NCBI GenBank assembly: GCA_036417435.1
Contig: CM070910.1
Span: forward strand, 12,651,501 to 12,715,500
DNA: 64,000 nucleotides
Reading direction: 5' to 3'
Source: Inia geoffrensis
Taxonomy: Eukaryota; Chordata; Mammalia; Artiodactyla; Iniidae
Of the stretch, positions 11,942 to 23,795 are shown piece after piece (position 1 is the first letter of the stretch; the number at the start of each line of letters is the position of its first letter). Position numbers and translations under genes: made by a program. The notes under the pieces are model-generated. The model made no database searches and was not told where the DNA came from. It was given only the letters and a program-made list of their open reading frames with translations.

Positions 11942-12539
11942 TAGTGAATAGTAAAGAAGATGACTTGATAGGCAAGATTTTGACAATTTTGGCCATATCT
12001 AAGACTGGAAATGTTTATTCTTTCCTCTAACCACTTCAGCTGTATACATTGGAAGTAACAAAGATGTTTTATTTAAACTGATTCCCCACATTTTTGACAA
12101 GAAAATAAAACAACCAACCATCTCCATTAGGTAGAAATTAGGAAAATTTTTCATAATTTTATAATGCCGAAACAGGATGGTTGCAGGGAACAAAATATCA
12201 AACCATACTGTATAATTTTATTTCCATGCTTACTATCTTTCTGTTACTCTGTGCTACATGATTTTTGGGGATGCCTACAATCACCTGGAAAAATCTGACT
12301 TACTAATGAATAGCACCAGTTTTCTAAGAGTCTAAATGGATTTTTAATCTTTCTTCAGTATATTTATGAATAGAAGCTATTACTTGGGAGACAGTACACA
12401 TTAGCATATTTTGCTATTTTGTGTTTCTGGCAATATTTTGATTTTTATCTCATCCATTTTTCTGTATACACCTAGCTAGATTTGATGGACTGAAGGCATA
12501 GCCAGTACCAAATGTGTTGCATTAGAATATAATCATTGT
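11942..12539. other. No recognised feature
   Basis: Unique-looking sequence between L1-A and an older L1 fragment; nothing supported. Confidence 0.5.
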
Positions 12540-13290
12540 CAGAGAATGAGAAGACAAGCCACAGACTTGGGGAAAATATTTGCAAAAGGCATATCTGATA
12601 AAGTACTGCAACCCAAAATATACAAGGAACTCTTAAAACTCAACAAAAAGAAAACAAACAACATGATCAAAAAAATGGGCAAAAGATCTGAACATATACC
12701 TTACCAAAGATATAGATGACACATAAGTGTATGAAGAGTCTCGACATTTTATGTTGTTAGGGAAATGCAAATTAAAACAAGGAGATATGGCTACATACCC
12801 ATCAGAATTGTCAAAATCCAAAAACACTGCAGATACCAAATGCCAGTGAGTATGTGGAGCAAGAGGAATACATCGCTAGTGGGAGTGCAAAATAACACAG
12901 CCATTTTTGGAAGTTCGTGTGTCAGTTTCTTACAAAACTAAACACATTCTTACCATACTATCCTTCAATTGCACTCCTTGGTTTTTACCCAAAGGAGTTG
13001 AAAACTTACATCCACATAAAAACCTGCACAACAGATGTTTATAGCAACTTTATTCCCAACTGCCCAAACTTGGAATTGACCAAGATGTCTTTAGCAGGGG
13101 AATGGATACATAAACTGTGGTTCAAACAGACAATAGAATAGTATTCAGCACTAAAAAGAAATGAGCTATCAAGCTGTGAAAAGACATGGAGGATTCTTAA
13201 GTGAATATTATTACTAAGTGAAAGAAGTCAACCAGAGAAGGTTACATGCCATATGGTTCCAACTACATGATGTTCTGGAAAAGCCTCAAG
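12540..13290 (+). repeat. Old L1 (L1M-type) ORF2 3' part, sense
   Basis: Degraded ORF2 C-terminal sequence with recognisable blocks: 'aaaatatttgcaaaaggcat', 'caaaaaaatgggcaaaagat', 'gggaaatgcaaattaaaaca' and a Cys-motif neighbourhood near 12890. A remnant near 12935-13140 reads YYPSIALLGFYPKELKTY, matching the L1 block [14 protein letters not shown]. Much more diverged than L1-A next door. Confidence 0.8.
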
Positions 13291-13414
13291 GAGCATTTCA
13301 CATAAATGAGATCATGTTACTGCTCTGTTTATAATCCTCCACTTGAATACATTTCACACACCTGACTGAGCCTATAAAGACACATGTGGTCTGGCTCCGC
13401 TTACATCTGACTTG

Positions 13415-13445
<31 letters not shown>

Positions 13446-13730
13446 GCAGTATGCGGGCCTCTCACTGTTGTGGCCTCTCCCGTTGCGGAGGACAGGCTCC
13501 GGACGCGCAGGCTCAGCGGCCACGGCTCACGGGCCCAGCCGCTCCGCGGCATGTGGGATCTTCCCAGACCGGGGCACGAACCCGTATCCCCTGCATCGGC
13601 AGGCGGACTCTCAACCACTGCGCCACCAGGGAAGCCCTGACTTGGCCTTTTAACTCCTTCTCACTCATCTTGTTCCAGCCACACTGGCCTTCTTTCTTAA
13701 ATTTATGGACACTAATTCCATACTAGGATG
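13291..13730 (+). repeat. L2 3' region, split by a SINE
   Basis: The segment 'gatcatgttactgctctgtt ... ctccacttgaatacatttca' and, after the SINE, 'tgttccagccacactggcct' follow the order of an L2 3' end in sense orientation. The SINE at 13422-13636 sits inside it. Confidence 0.6.
13422..13636 (-). mobile_element. Cetacean tRNA-Glu SINE, about 200 bp type
   Basis: Antisense copy: poly-T, then 'gcagtatgcgggcctctcac', 'gcggcatgtgggatcttccc', B-box complement 'ggggcacgaacccgtatccc' and the tRNA head ending 'ccaccagggaagccc'. It is flanked by a perfect 15-bp target-site duplication CTGACTTGGCCTTTT at 13407-13421 and 13637-13651. Low divergence and the perfect duplication suggest a comparatively recent insertion. 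Confidence 0.95.
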
Positions 13731-13734
13731 TTAG

Positions 13735-16055
13735 GAAAAACCCCAGCTCTATTGGGGTATAATTGATGTTTAATAAATAGCACAATTTAAAGTGTACAGT
13801 TTGATACGTTTTGACATATATCTGTATCCATGAAACTATCATGACAATCAAGAAAATGTAATCCCACTTGCCAACACTTCCCTGTTTTCCATATCCTCAG
13901 ATAACCACTGAACTCCTTTATACTACTATAGATTATTTCACATTTTCTAGGATTTTATGCACCTTTTTTTGTCTGACTTATTTCACTCATCATAATTATT
14001 TTGAGTTCATCCCTGTTGTTACCATGTATTGATATTCTATTTTATTTATTTTTACAATGGCATAATATTTCATTGTATGGATATACCACAATTTGTTTAT
14101 CCATTCACTTATTGATAGATACTTAGGTTGTTTCCAGTTTTTGGCTATTTCAAATAAAGCTGCTATATACATTTGTGTACAAATCTTTGAACATATGTAT
14201 GCTTTCATTTCTCTTGGATAAATATCCAGTAATAGAATAGCTGGGTTCTAATAGGTGTACGTTTAACTTTTTAAGAAACTACCAAATTGTTTTCCAAAGT
14301 GATTGGACCATTTTATATTCCCACCAGTAACACATGAGCATTCCATTTGCTCCATATCTACATCAAGGCTTGGTGAGATCAATATTTTTAACTTAAAGCC
14401 ATTTTAATAGGTATGTAGGGGTAACACTGTGTTTTTAATTTTCATCTCGCTAATGACTAATAGCACTGAACACCTTTTCAAATGCTTAGTTGACATCTGT
14501 CTTCTTTCGTGAAATTTCTAGTCACATCTTTTGCCCATATTTTATTAGGTTGTTTGTTTTCTTATTATTGAGTATTGAGAGGTCTTTAGATATTCTGGAT
14601 ATGAGCACTTTATCATCTATATATATGATTCCCAGAATGTAGCTTACCATTTCATTCTTTTAAAAATGTCTTTCAAGGAATAGAAGTTCTTAATTTTAAT
14701 AAAATCTCCTGTATTTTCTTCTAGAACTTGTATAGTTTCAGGTTTTACATTTAGGTCTATGATACATTTTGAGTTAATTTTGTATCAAAGTATGGATCAA
14801 ATGAGGGTTTTTTCTTTCTTTCTTTTTTTTTTACGCATAGATATTCACTCGTTCCATCACCATTTGTTGAAAAGATTATCTTTTCTCTACTGAGAGAAAC
14901 TGCTTTTGCAGTTTTTTCAAAAATCAATTGACCATATATTTGTGGGTTTATTTTTGGATACTCTTCATGTCAAACCATATCGTCTTGATTACCTTAGCTT
15001 TATGATGAGTGCAGAATTCGGTGTGTAATTCCATTGCTTGCTATTGTTTTTAAGTTGTTTGTCTATACTAGCTCCTTTGTATTTAATCAAAATATTAGAG
15101 TCAGTTTGTCAATTTAAAAAATCCTGCTGGAATTTTGATTGAGAGTGATTTGAATTGATAGATCAATTTGGAGGGAATTAACATCTTAACAGTATTGAGT
15201 CTTCTGACTTGTGGAAAAGGTATATCTTTCCATTTCTTTAGGTCTTTAATTCTGTCAGCAATGTTTTTTACATTTTACTGTGTAGGGTCTTTCACATCTT
15301 TTGTTAGATTTATCCCTGTTTTGTATTTTTGATGCTATTATAAATAACTTTATTTTATAATTTATTTCAATTTCCAGTTGTTCGTTGTTAGAACATAGAT
15401 ATAAAATTGATATTTTGTACTTATCTTGTATCTCACCCTTTGATAAGTCACTTATTCTAGAAGTTTTTGTTTGTTTGTTTTAGTTTCCCCAGGATTTTCT
15501 TTTAAACTGATCATGTCATCTGCAAATGACGAGTTTTTCTTCTTCCTTTACATTCTGTAGGACTTCTTTAAAATTTTTTCTTGCCCCATTGCACTGGCTA
15601 GATGAGGAGAAGTGGTGGGAGTGTATTTACTCTCACCTTGTCCCTGATCTTTCCACGATGTGAGCTGGAGGTGCTGGCACATACGCTTTCTGCATCTATT
15701 GAGATGATCATATGATTTTCTCCCTTTATTCTGTTAATATGGTGATCTATATTGATTGCTTTTCAAATGTTAAGCCTGGGATAAACTTCCCATAGTCATA
15801 ATATAATATCCTTTCTATATATAAATGAATTCAACTCTCCAGTATTTTGTTAAGAATTTTTACACCTATTTCATGATGGATACTGGTCTACAATTTTCTT
15901 TTCCTATAATGTCTTTGTCAGGTTTCAGTATCAGGGTTCTGTGGTCATAAAAAAGAGTTGGGAAATAGTCCCTCTTCTACCTCCTGAAAGATTTTATAAG
16001 GTTTCTTGGGTCTTTTTGATGCTTATTATGTTTCAATTCTCCAAAAGTTAAGAAA
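13735..16055 (-). repeat. Old L1 (L1M-type), 2.3 kb of 3' half, antisense
   Basis: Antisense L1 from 3'UTR into the reverse transcriptase region. Landmarks include 'ttgtttatccattcacttat', 'gctatttcaaataaagctgc', 'tcatgtcatctgcaaatgac' near 15510 (complement of the FADDM block) and 'tctattgagatgatcatatg' near 15695. No open frame survives. Confidence 0.85.
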
Positions 16056-18449
16056 AAAAAATTTAAATGTCCGTAGTATCCTTTTTCCTGAAACGTTTAT
16101 CTACTATGTAATGAAAGTTCATAGATAAAAAAATTTGGATCATCTGTAGGTCTTATTATATTATTATATATAATGATATATATTATTATATTGTTATATC
16201 CACATATTGTAATTATTTACCTTCTTCTAAAATTAGCATGGACACTTGAAGTGTCAGAACAGCAAACCAAAGCTAACATTTACATATATGTTTATATGTA
16301 TTATTTTATTAATATATATTCTGTAAATATAAATGTTTGTTTGAGAAAATACATAGTATCCTAGGAGGTGCTTCTCTGAGTATATAGTGTGATTTCTGGA
16401 TTTGAGCAATTTTTCATATTATTTCATAACAGAATGTCTAAAAATAGTATGTCTAAAAATCTACTGTTATGCTTTTTAATCAGTGTGACAGGAATTAAGA
16501 ATATTATGGATTATTTAAATTCTCAGATGCACCAAAAGCTTTATTAGAGCCGGATGTTCCAGGCTTCTTGAAAGTAAAGCTTTTCCTCAGGGCTGTTGAA
16601 GTCAATTACACTCATTTTAGTCTTATCTCCTTTTTTTAATCCAATCACTTTCTCTCCAGAGTGAAATGAGCTATGAAACGGCGAAAAGATAATCAGGGAA
16701 AAGAAAAGAAAAAAAAAATCAAGATCTTGAGTTAGACACAAAGTGGAAAAATAGGTCTCAAAAAATAATAGAAGATATTAGTCGAAAATAATCATTCCTT
16801 TTATTTTTGCTTCGTGACTACGTATGAACTATGGTCCGCTTCCAGGATTTATAATGCACTCAGGAGTTTTTGTTTTCATTCTTTTTTATTGCTGATGATA
16901 ACATATGAATAAAAATGAGCAAACAGATTTCTGGATTAAAACCCAAAGCAATAGAATGACAGTCAGATAGGATCGATTTATTCTAAATTAGTGTTCTGAA
17001 GAATATACGCTCGTAATTTAACTCTGGTTTATATTTCTGGAAAAGCATACGAACTTAAAATAGGATTGATTTTGTTAAGCAAACGGGGGAAGAATTAGAA
17101 CAGATGTTTTTTTTTTTGCGATTGGAAATTTTGGGGACCTAGGAATGATTACCTCCTGAAGGCCAAGATTTTTCTTTCTTTCTTTTTTTTTTTTTCTGAA
17201 TTTGGAGAACTCATGCTTGAAGTTGTGCACTGTGAGCAAGAAACAGACTTCAGACATGTTTGTATCATCAGGGACTTTATTCAGATGGAGTCTTGCTAAC
17301 CTTGGAGTTAGCAATGAAGCCAGTTGTTCTGGGGGGTCTTTTTATTTAAATAAGATCTTTTTGCCTTCACATCTCAACTTAATTTTGTGCTTCTCACCCA
17401 CTGATTAAAAAAAAAGACATGATAGGTGGTTTGATTAGGCTTGGGAAGTAATGACTGATAGCAAGAGAGGACCCCAAAGCCAGAGGAAGAAAATTAAGGA
17501 AACAGAGAGAGGCCATCTTATCTTCTGTTTTCTTTACAAAGAAATGTCTCAAGATGAGAGTGGAAACAATGTTTTGGGCAAATATATTTTAAAAATGTTT
17601 AGTAGGCACATTTTCCAGTTATGTTATGATGAGAAACAGATGTAGTGCTGTTAAATCATGTCAAATATGAACTGCCTGTGTACCCTGTGTATATGTGTAA
17701 ATATTTAACTAGAAAAACAGTCACATGAGAACGACTCTGGAGAAATCTTGGAAGCAGGAAGCCACAAATTATAGGTCTGAAATTTACCATGCGTGGCTTA
17801 GGAGTCCAGATAAGTAAAACCAAATGAAGAGACAGAAAGTTTTATAAATACTTCATGTTTTTTCGTAGGGGGAGGGAAGAGAAAGGATTAGGGAGAATTT
17901 TAATATACTTCAAGTACAATCAGTACATTTAATTATAACCAGAGCACTAAGAATCATATGATAGGAATTCAGCTATGTATCTGAATCTAGGGTATATTAC
18001 TTACCAACTTACATAGGAAAAATTACAGTGGACTCAGCTTATCCTCTGTTAGTTTCTAAAGTCAGCGTGTAAGGCAAAAATCATATCTGTTCAGACTTAT
18101 CCTTGACAGTCTCCCTGGAAGGCATCCTGTTGGAAACAGATAGTTCTACTAACACAGCTAGTAGATCTTTTGGAACAGATCCCCATATTTCTGTAGGTTC
18201 TAGGTGGTGAGGTTGGCTTTAGTTTATGGGCCAAATTGTAGGGGTAGGGTTGGAGGGAAGGTAATTACTGACTTCAGAAGCATGTTGTATGGAAAAGCAG
18301 AAATGAAAACAGATTTGCAGTTTCCATGCCACCCATAATCTGGGGTTTATACTCCTTGAGTGGAAGAGTGAAATGAATTTGCCCTATTTTATTACTTTGT
18401 TTTCAGATTTAATTTTCATCTCATCAAAATAATATTGTCTAATTACCTT
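16056..18449. other. Mostly unique sequence
   Basis: No repeat family recognised apart from an AT-rich patch at 16150-16200 and a poly-pyrimidine tract at 17170-17196. A candidate exon on the minus strand is listed separately. Confidence 0.5.
16544..16670 (-). other. Candidate terminal coding exon, minus strand (unidentified)
   Basis: On the minus strand a strong splice-acceptor-like sequence (long pyrimidine tract at 16690-16725, then TTTCATAG) abuts a 41-codon frame containing GEKVIGLKKGDKTKMSVID and then NSPEEKLYFQEAWNIRL, ending in TAA. The stop codon overlaps an AATAAA (complement of 16540-16545). The translation looks protein-like and lies outside recognised repeats. I do not recognise the protein. 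A coincidental open frame behind a pyrimidine tract is a real alternative, and no matching upstream exon in the right phase was found. Confidence 0.25.
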
Positions 18450-20870
18450 CTGAGTTTTAAGTTATTTGATGGAAGTATGGTCTCCATGTAGTGAAATGCA
18501 CAGGTCATAAGTGTTAGAGTTCTATGAGTTTTAACAGATGCATGTTTTCATGTAACTCACACTGTTACCAAGATACGGAATATTTCCATTGTGCCCATTA
18601 CAGTCAATCCCGCCACCCTCTCCTCTCCCCAGAGGCAGCCATTGCTCTGATTTCTTTCTCCATCGATTAGTTTTGTCTGTTCCAGAACTTTTTATCAATG
18701 GCATCATGACATGTTCTCTTAGGAATCTGGCTTCTTTTGTTCAGCATAAAGTGTGTGAGATTAACTTTTGCCGTTGTATGTACCAGTAAGAGTTCATTTC
18801 CGTTTACTGCTGTCTATTCTATCATATGAATATATCACAATTTGTTTACCTCTTTTTCTGTTTTTGGACATTTGGGTTGTTTCTAGGTTGAAGCTATTAC
18901 GTATGAAGTCACTATAAATATTCATGTACGAGTCTTTGTGTGGATATATGTTTTTCCTCGTGGGTAAATACAAAAGAGTTAAACTGGTGATCATAGGTCA
19001 TGTTTTGTTTAACTTCATAAGAAACTGCCAAACATTTATATAAAATGGCTGTAGCTCTTGACACTCCCATCAGTAATGTCTGAGAGTTCTAGTGGTTCCC
19101 ATTACACCAACATGTTTTTATTTTTTACCATTATAGGAGTATCTCATTGTGGTTTTGTTGCACTTTCCTTATGATTCATTATGTTGAGCGCTGCTTCAAG
19201 TGCTTGTTGGCCATTTGTAGATCTTTCGTGAAGTGTCTGTTCAGATCATTTGCCAATTAAAAAAAAATTAGAGTTGATTTACAATGTTCTGTTAGTTTCA
19301 GGTGTATAGCAATGTGATTCATATATATGTATTCTTTTTCACATTTTTTTCCATTATAGGTTATTACAAGATATTGAATATAGTTCCCTGTGCTATACAA
19401 TAGGTCCTTGTTGTTTACCCCTTTTATATATAGTAGTGTGTATCTGTTAGTCCCAACATTTGCCCATTTTTAATTGGCCTATTTTTCATTTTATTGTTGA
19501 GTTGGAAGAATTTTTTATACATTCTGAATATAGGTCCTTTGACTGATTAATGTTTTGTGAATTTTTTTCTTCCAGTGTGACTTGCTTATTTAATTAATGT
19601 CATTTTTAAGGAGCAGAAAATTTTAATTTTTTTTATACTTAGTGCTTTCTGTATCATGGGTAAGAAATCTTTGCCTAACTCAAGATTTTGAAAATATTCC
19701 ATTATATTTTCTTCTGGAAGCTTTATAATTTTAACTTTTTTGTTTAGGCTTATGAGGTAGGAATTGAAGGGTTTTTTTGTTTTTTTGTTTTTTTTTTTCA
19801 CACAGATAGCCACTTGTTCCAGCAGTATTATTGAAAAGTCTTTTTTTTCCTGCATTGCTTTGGTGCTTTTCTTGGAAATCAATTGACCATAAAAATGTGC
19901 ATCTATTTCTTAACTTTCATTTTTGTTCTACTGTCAATTTGTATATACTTATACCAGAGTCATGCTGTCTTGATTGCTATAGCTTCATCATAGATCTCTT
20001 TTAATTCTTATTAAGTATGTTTTGTAGTTTTTAGTGCAGAGACTTTAGATATCTTTTGCTAGATTCATCTATAAATATTTTTTGCTTTTTGATGCTTTTG
20101 TAATGGGTAGTATTTTTAAATATAATGTCCACTTGTTCATTACTATTATGTAGAAATACTATTACTTTGTATATTGACTTTGTTTCCTACGGCCTTGCTA
20201 AGTTCACTTATCAGTTGAATAGTTTTTTCTTTTATACATTTCTCTGGATTTTTCTGTGTACATAATCACACCATTTGTGAATAAAGATAGTTTTATTTCT
20301 TCTTTTTTAAGTTCTATAATTTCTGTTTAATCTTCTTGCATTACAACACTGTCTAAACCTACCAGAATGATTTTGGATAGAAATACTGAGTGAATATTCT
20401 GGTGTTATTTCTGATCTTAATTGGTCAGTGGTGAGTCTTTCACCATTAATTATGATATTAGCTGTAGCTTTTTGTACATGTCATTTTTCAGATTGAAAAA
20501 AGTTTCTATTAATAATTTGCTGATAGTCTTTTAAAAAAATTACTATGAATGGGTGTTGAGTTTCATCAAATGGTATTTCTGAGTCTACTAATGTGATCAT
20601 GCAATTATTCGTTTTTATTTTGTCAGCATGCATCATTATATTGATGAGTTTTCAAAAGTGAAAAAAAACCGTGTATTCCCAGGATATGCTATACTTTCTA
20701 TATATTGCTGGATATTATTTGCTAATGTTTTGAACAGACTTTTGTGTCTGCGTTCATTCGAAATATTTGTGTATAATATTCTCTTCTCAATTTCCTTCTC
20801 TGTTTTGGTAACAGAGTTATTCTAACCTCATAAAATTAGTTTAAAAGTGTTTCCTCTACTTGTCTCTGGA
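18450..20870 (-). repeat. Old L1 (L1M-type), antisense, with nested L1 tail
   Basis: Antisense L1 3' half: 'tgttaccaagatacggaata' (3'UTR), 'tttttggacatttgggttgt' near 18860, 'cttggaaatcaattgaccat' near 19870, and a reverse transcriptase region complement up to about 20850. It is interrupted at 19259-19459 by a younger L1 3'UTR fragment. Confidence 0.8.
19259..19459 (-). mobile_element. 5'-truncated cetartiodactyl L1 3' end nested in older L1
   Basis: The block 'gttgatttacaatgttctgt ... tatagttccctgtgctatac ... tatagtagtgtgtatctgtt' is the 3'UTR of a cetartiodactyl L1 in antisense. The host L1 sequence is duplicated on both sides (CATTTGCCAATT at about 19247-19258 and CATTTGCCCATT from about 19460), consistent with a target-site duplication. 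The same 3'UTR recurs at 52390-52585. Confidence 0.75.
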
Positions 20871-21990
20871 AAATAGAGTTAGTAACCCTCTCTACATCAC
20901 AGGGTTATTTTGAGAATTGATTGCATAAATGTATATTAAAAATTTAAAAACTGATTTGTGATATATTGTACACACAAAAATATTTTATCATTTTTGTTAA
21001 TATTATACTAATATACCATGTAAGCATTCTAGCAAACAAAATTATATATTCTGACATTTCTAAGCTAGTGGCAACATCATTTATTTAGTTATTTGGCATG
21101 CTTAATTGGAAGACAGTATATTTGGTCCCATGGTGATAAAAAAATAAATCAGATATGGTCTACTTTTTATAGAGTTTCTTCATAATAATGAGTAGACTCA
21201 TTATGAAACCCAAAGTTCATTCTTAAATATCAAATATATCTCCAATATGGATTTTTATTAATATTTAAATGTATTCTAATTCTTCAAATTGGTGATCCAT
21301 GTATGGGGGAATTTATGGTAATTATCCACCAACACATTATTATACTGCCTTATACCCCTCCCCTCCTTCAATCTTGTTGTAAATTTGAGTTTATTCTAGG
21401 TGTACGGCTAGAATATATATATTTGATTATATACATGTCTTCTGAAAATATTCTGGGATCACACTTATTATTTCAAAAAGTGATGCTCAACGTCAGACAT
21501 TTTTCAAAAGCCAATATATCTATCCATTTTGACATGCAATACCCCCTAGTTTCAATGGAGTAAAAATTATTTTGTTAGTGATTGTGCAGTAGCTTTCACA
21601 GAGCGTAGTAGGTGGGGGGAGGGGAGGATTGTGTTTTTACCTAGGCATCTGAAATGCAAATATATATTTGTTAATCTGAAATTATTTCCTTCTGTATGTA
21701 GAGACACTTTTGAATCAGTTAACAATGTTTGCTCACCTAAGGCTACAGCTGTCCAAAAGTGGAAAAGGAGGAGGAAGTGACCTGCCAAAGAGCAAATGGG
21801 TGATGCTTCCCTCCAAGCACAGGAGAGGGCAACCCAATCAGTATTTTACTGAGTGTTACCTAAAGCAAACGTTAAGAATTTGCACACTTTTATCTTGATT
21901 CTATTTCTGTATTTTGATTTTCATTAATTTCCCAATAAGTATTTATTTTAGACTTTATATTGCTTTGTCTTCACTATCTGAAGACAGATG
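20871..21990. other. No recognised feature
   Basis: AT-rich unique sequence. A 45-bp segment at 21737-21781 on the minus strand has splice-like borders but is too short to support. Confidence 0.5.
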
Positions 21991-22000
21991 AGAGAATCAT

Positions 22001-22193
22001 GAGCTTCCCTGGTGGTGCAGTGGTTGAGAGTCCGCCTGCCGATGCAGGGGATGCAGGTTTGTGCCCCGGTCCGGGAAGATCCCATGTGCAGTGGAGCGGC
22101 TGGGCCCGTGAGCCATGGCCGCTCCGGAGCCTGTGCTCCGCAACGGGAGAGGCCACAGCAGTGAGAGGCCCACGTACTGCAAAAAAAAAAAAA
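22001..22193 (+). mobile_element. Cetacean tRNA-Glu SINE, about 200 bp type
   Basis: Sense copy: head 'gcttccctggtggtgcagtg', degraded B-box 'aggtttgtgcccc', body 'ggctgggcccgtgagccatg' and poly-A. A short internal deletion joins 'ccatggccgct' directly to 'ccggagcctg'. The flanking duplication AGAGAATCA is at 21991-21999 and 22194-22202. Confidence 0.95.
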
Positions 22194-22202
22194 AGAGAAT
22201 CA

Positions 22203-23453
22203 GTATCCCATGGCCAAATACAGGGGCACTAGTGGGCCTGGACTATCATCTCCCATGCTTGTTTTGGATCTGTAAGACTGAGACAGATAAAATAGGGGAC
22301 TTAGGACACTGTCATAACCAGTGGTGAATACTGGCAATTCCCTTTTGTGATCCTTGCCACAAAGGAAATTGACGTAAGCTCTGACCCTCGTTCTTCACTT
22401 TGCCTTATGCCTTATGTTATGACTATGTATGAAGCAAGCATCTTATTGATCTTCACATTGGGGATCTGGGCTACTTGTAACTCCGTTTATTCATGTTAAT
22501 AAAAAGCTGTTATTAGAGAAAATCTTGGCTTTACAGTATTTAGAAGATCTTCAGATTTTTAAATACTCCCATTCTTCCTGCTTTATCTCTGCTTTTCATG
22601 GGCCCTCTCTTTCCCTATAGAAATGTCATATGCACAAAATGCTTGGTCCTATGTCCCACAGAAGTGACCTATAAATATTGACTGAACACCAAAACTAGGG
22701 TGCAAGGGTAAACAAAAACATTCACTGCTCCTGTTCTCCTGAAGCTTTCAGCCTGATGTGGAGACAGATATTAATCAAATAATCACTCTAATAAGTGCAT
22801 AATTACAAAGTCCACGGGACCCCGATGGGAAATGAACCCTGTTCAATGAGAGCTTATCCTTGAGACCATTAGGGATAAAAGGTATTTTCAAGAACTCCTT
22901 CTTTTGTGGTCTTGATCTTACTTCATTTTATCTTTTACAAACCTGAGAACTTTTCAGAATGTTTTATTTTTCATGTAAAGACTTGAGATCAACTGATGAG
23001 ATGATCAAAGCATCTGAGAACTCAATTAGAACCACAGCAATTAATACATTTTTGAGCTTTCCTTTAATGCTCAAAGAGGCAAAAGAATTCTTAGGATACT
23101 AAGACTAGAGAAAGAAATACCAGAGAAAGGAGAGGTTTAAAAAAATGAGATGTTGAAATGCTTTCCAGGTAGATAGATCTGATCTTTGGTTAGTTTGTCT
23201 TTAGTATCTTTGTTGATAATGTGTATATATGTATATTTATATATACCTTTGTATTTCTATTGATTGGATCAAACTTGTATATACATTATCATCCCATTCA
23301 TCTTTTCAATATGCTGGGCATTTTTTTTGAAAGTTGGTTGGGCTCAGGATCATAATGTCTCATTTGATTCTTCTGCTGTCATTTGCCTTAAGCAAGTTCC
23401 CCTGACTCTGCTCAGTTTCTCCATCTAAAACAAGCTGTTACTATGCCAGGGGT
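22203..23453. other. Mostly unique; ancient repeat-like patch
   Basis: Around 22670-22820 the order 'ataaatattgactgaacacc', 'ctcctgaagctttcagcctg', 'ggagacagatattaatcaaa' resembles a widespread ancient mammalian repeat ('ttattgagcacctac ... ggagacagac'), class not named here. Nothing else is supported. Confidence 0.4.
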
Positions 23454-23454
23454 T

Positions 23455-23795
23455 TTTATTTCATTTTATTTTTGGCTGTGTTGGGTCTTCATTGCTGCAC
23501 GCGGGCTTTCTCTAGCTGCGGCGAGCAGGGGCTACTCTTCGTTGTGGTGCGCGGTCTTCTCATTGCAGTGGCTTCTCTTGTGGTGAAGCATGGGCTCTAG
23601 GTGCGTGGGCTTCAGCAGTTGCAGCATGCGGGATCGGTAGTTGTGGCACGAGGGCCCTAGCGCACAGGCTCAGTAGTTGTGGCGCATGGGGCTTAGTTGC
23701 TCCGCAGCATGTGGGATCTTCCCCGTCCAGGGATCGAACTCGTGTCCCCTGCATTAGCAGGCGGATTCTTAACCACTGCGCCACAAGGGAAGCCC
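23455..23795 (-). mobile_element. CHR-type SINE, long form
   Basis: Antisense long CHR-type element: 'ttggctgtgttgggtcttca', 'gcacgcgggctttctctagc', repeated 'gctcagtagttgtgg' units, B-box complement 'ggatcgaactcgtgtcccc' and tRNA-head complement 'ccactgcgccacaagggaag'. About 340 bp; no clear flanking duplication found. Confidence 0.9.

Noticed and set aside
13386..13726. Long overlapping open frames antisense to SINEs (also at 32146-32504, 44238-44639, 49064-49601, 55668-56135 and others)
   Set aside because: The GC-rich SINE body lacks stop codons in several antisense frames, so the same peptide-like strings recur at every copy. They reflect the repeat and not genes.
17153..17229. Possible 77-bp minus-strand exon (VHNFKHEFSKF...) with a good acceptor and a GAG|GTAATC donor
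   Set aside because: It contains a long poly-A/GAAA run that looks like a simple repeat, and its end phase does not join the 16544-16670 candidate. Probably chance.
21737..21781. 45-bp minus-strand segment with a good acceptor and GTGAGC donor
   Set aside because: Low-complexity proline/leucine translation in two frames and a stop in the third; no partner exon.
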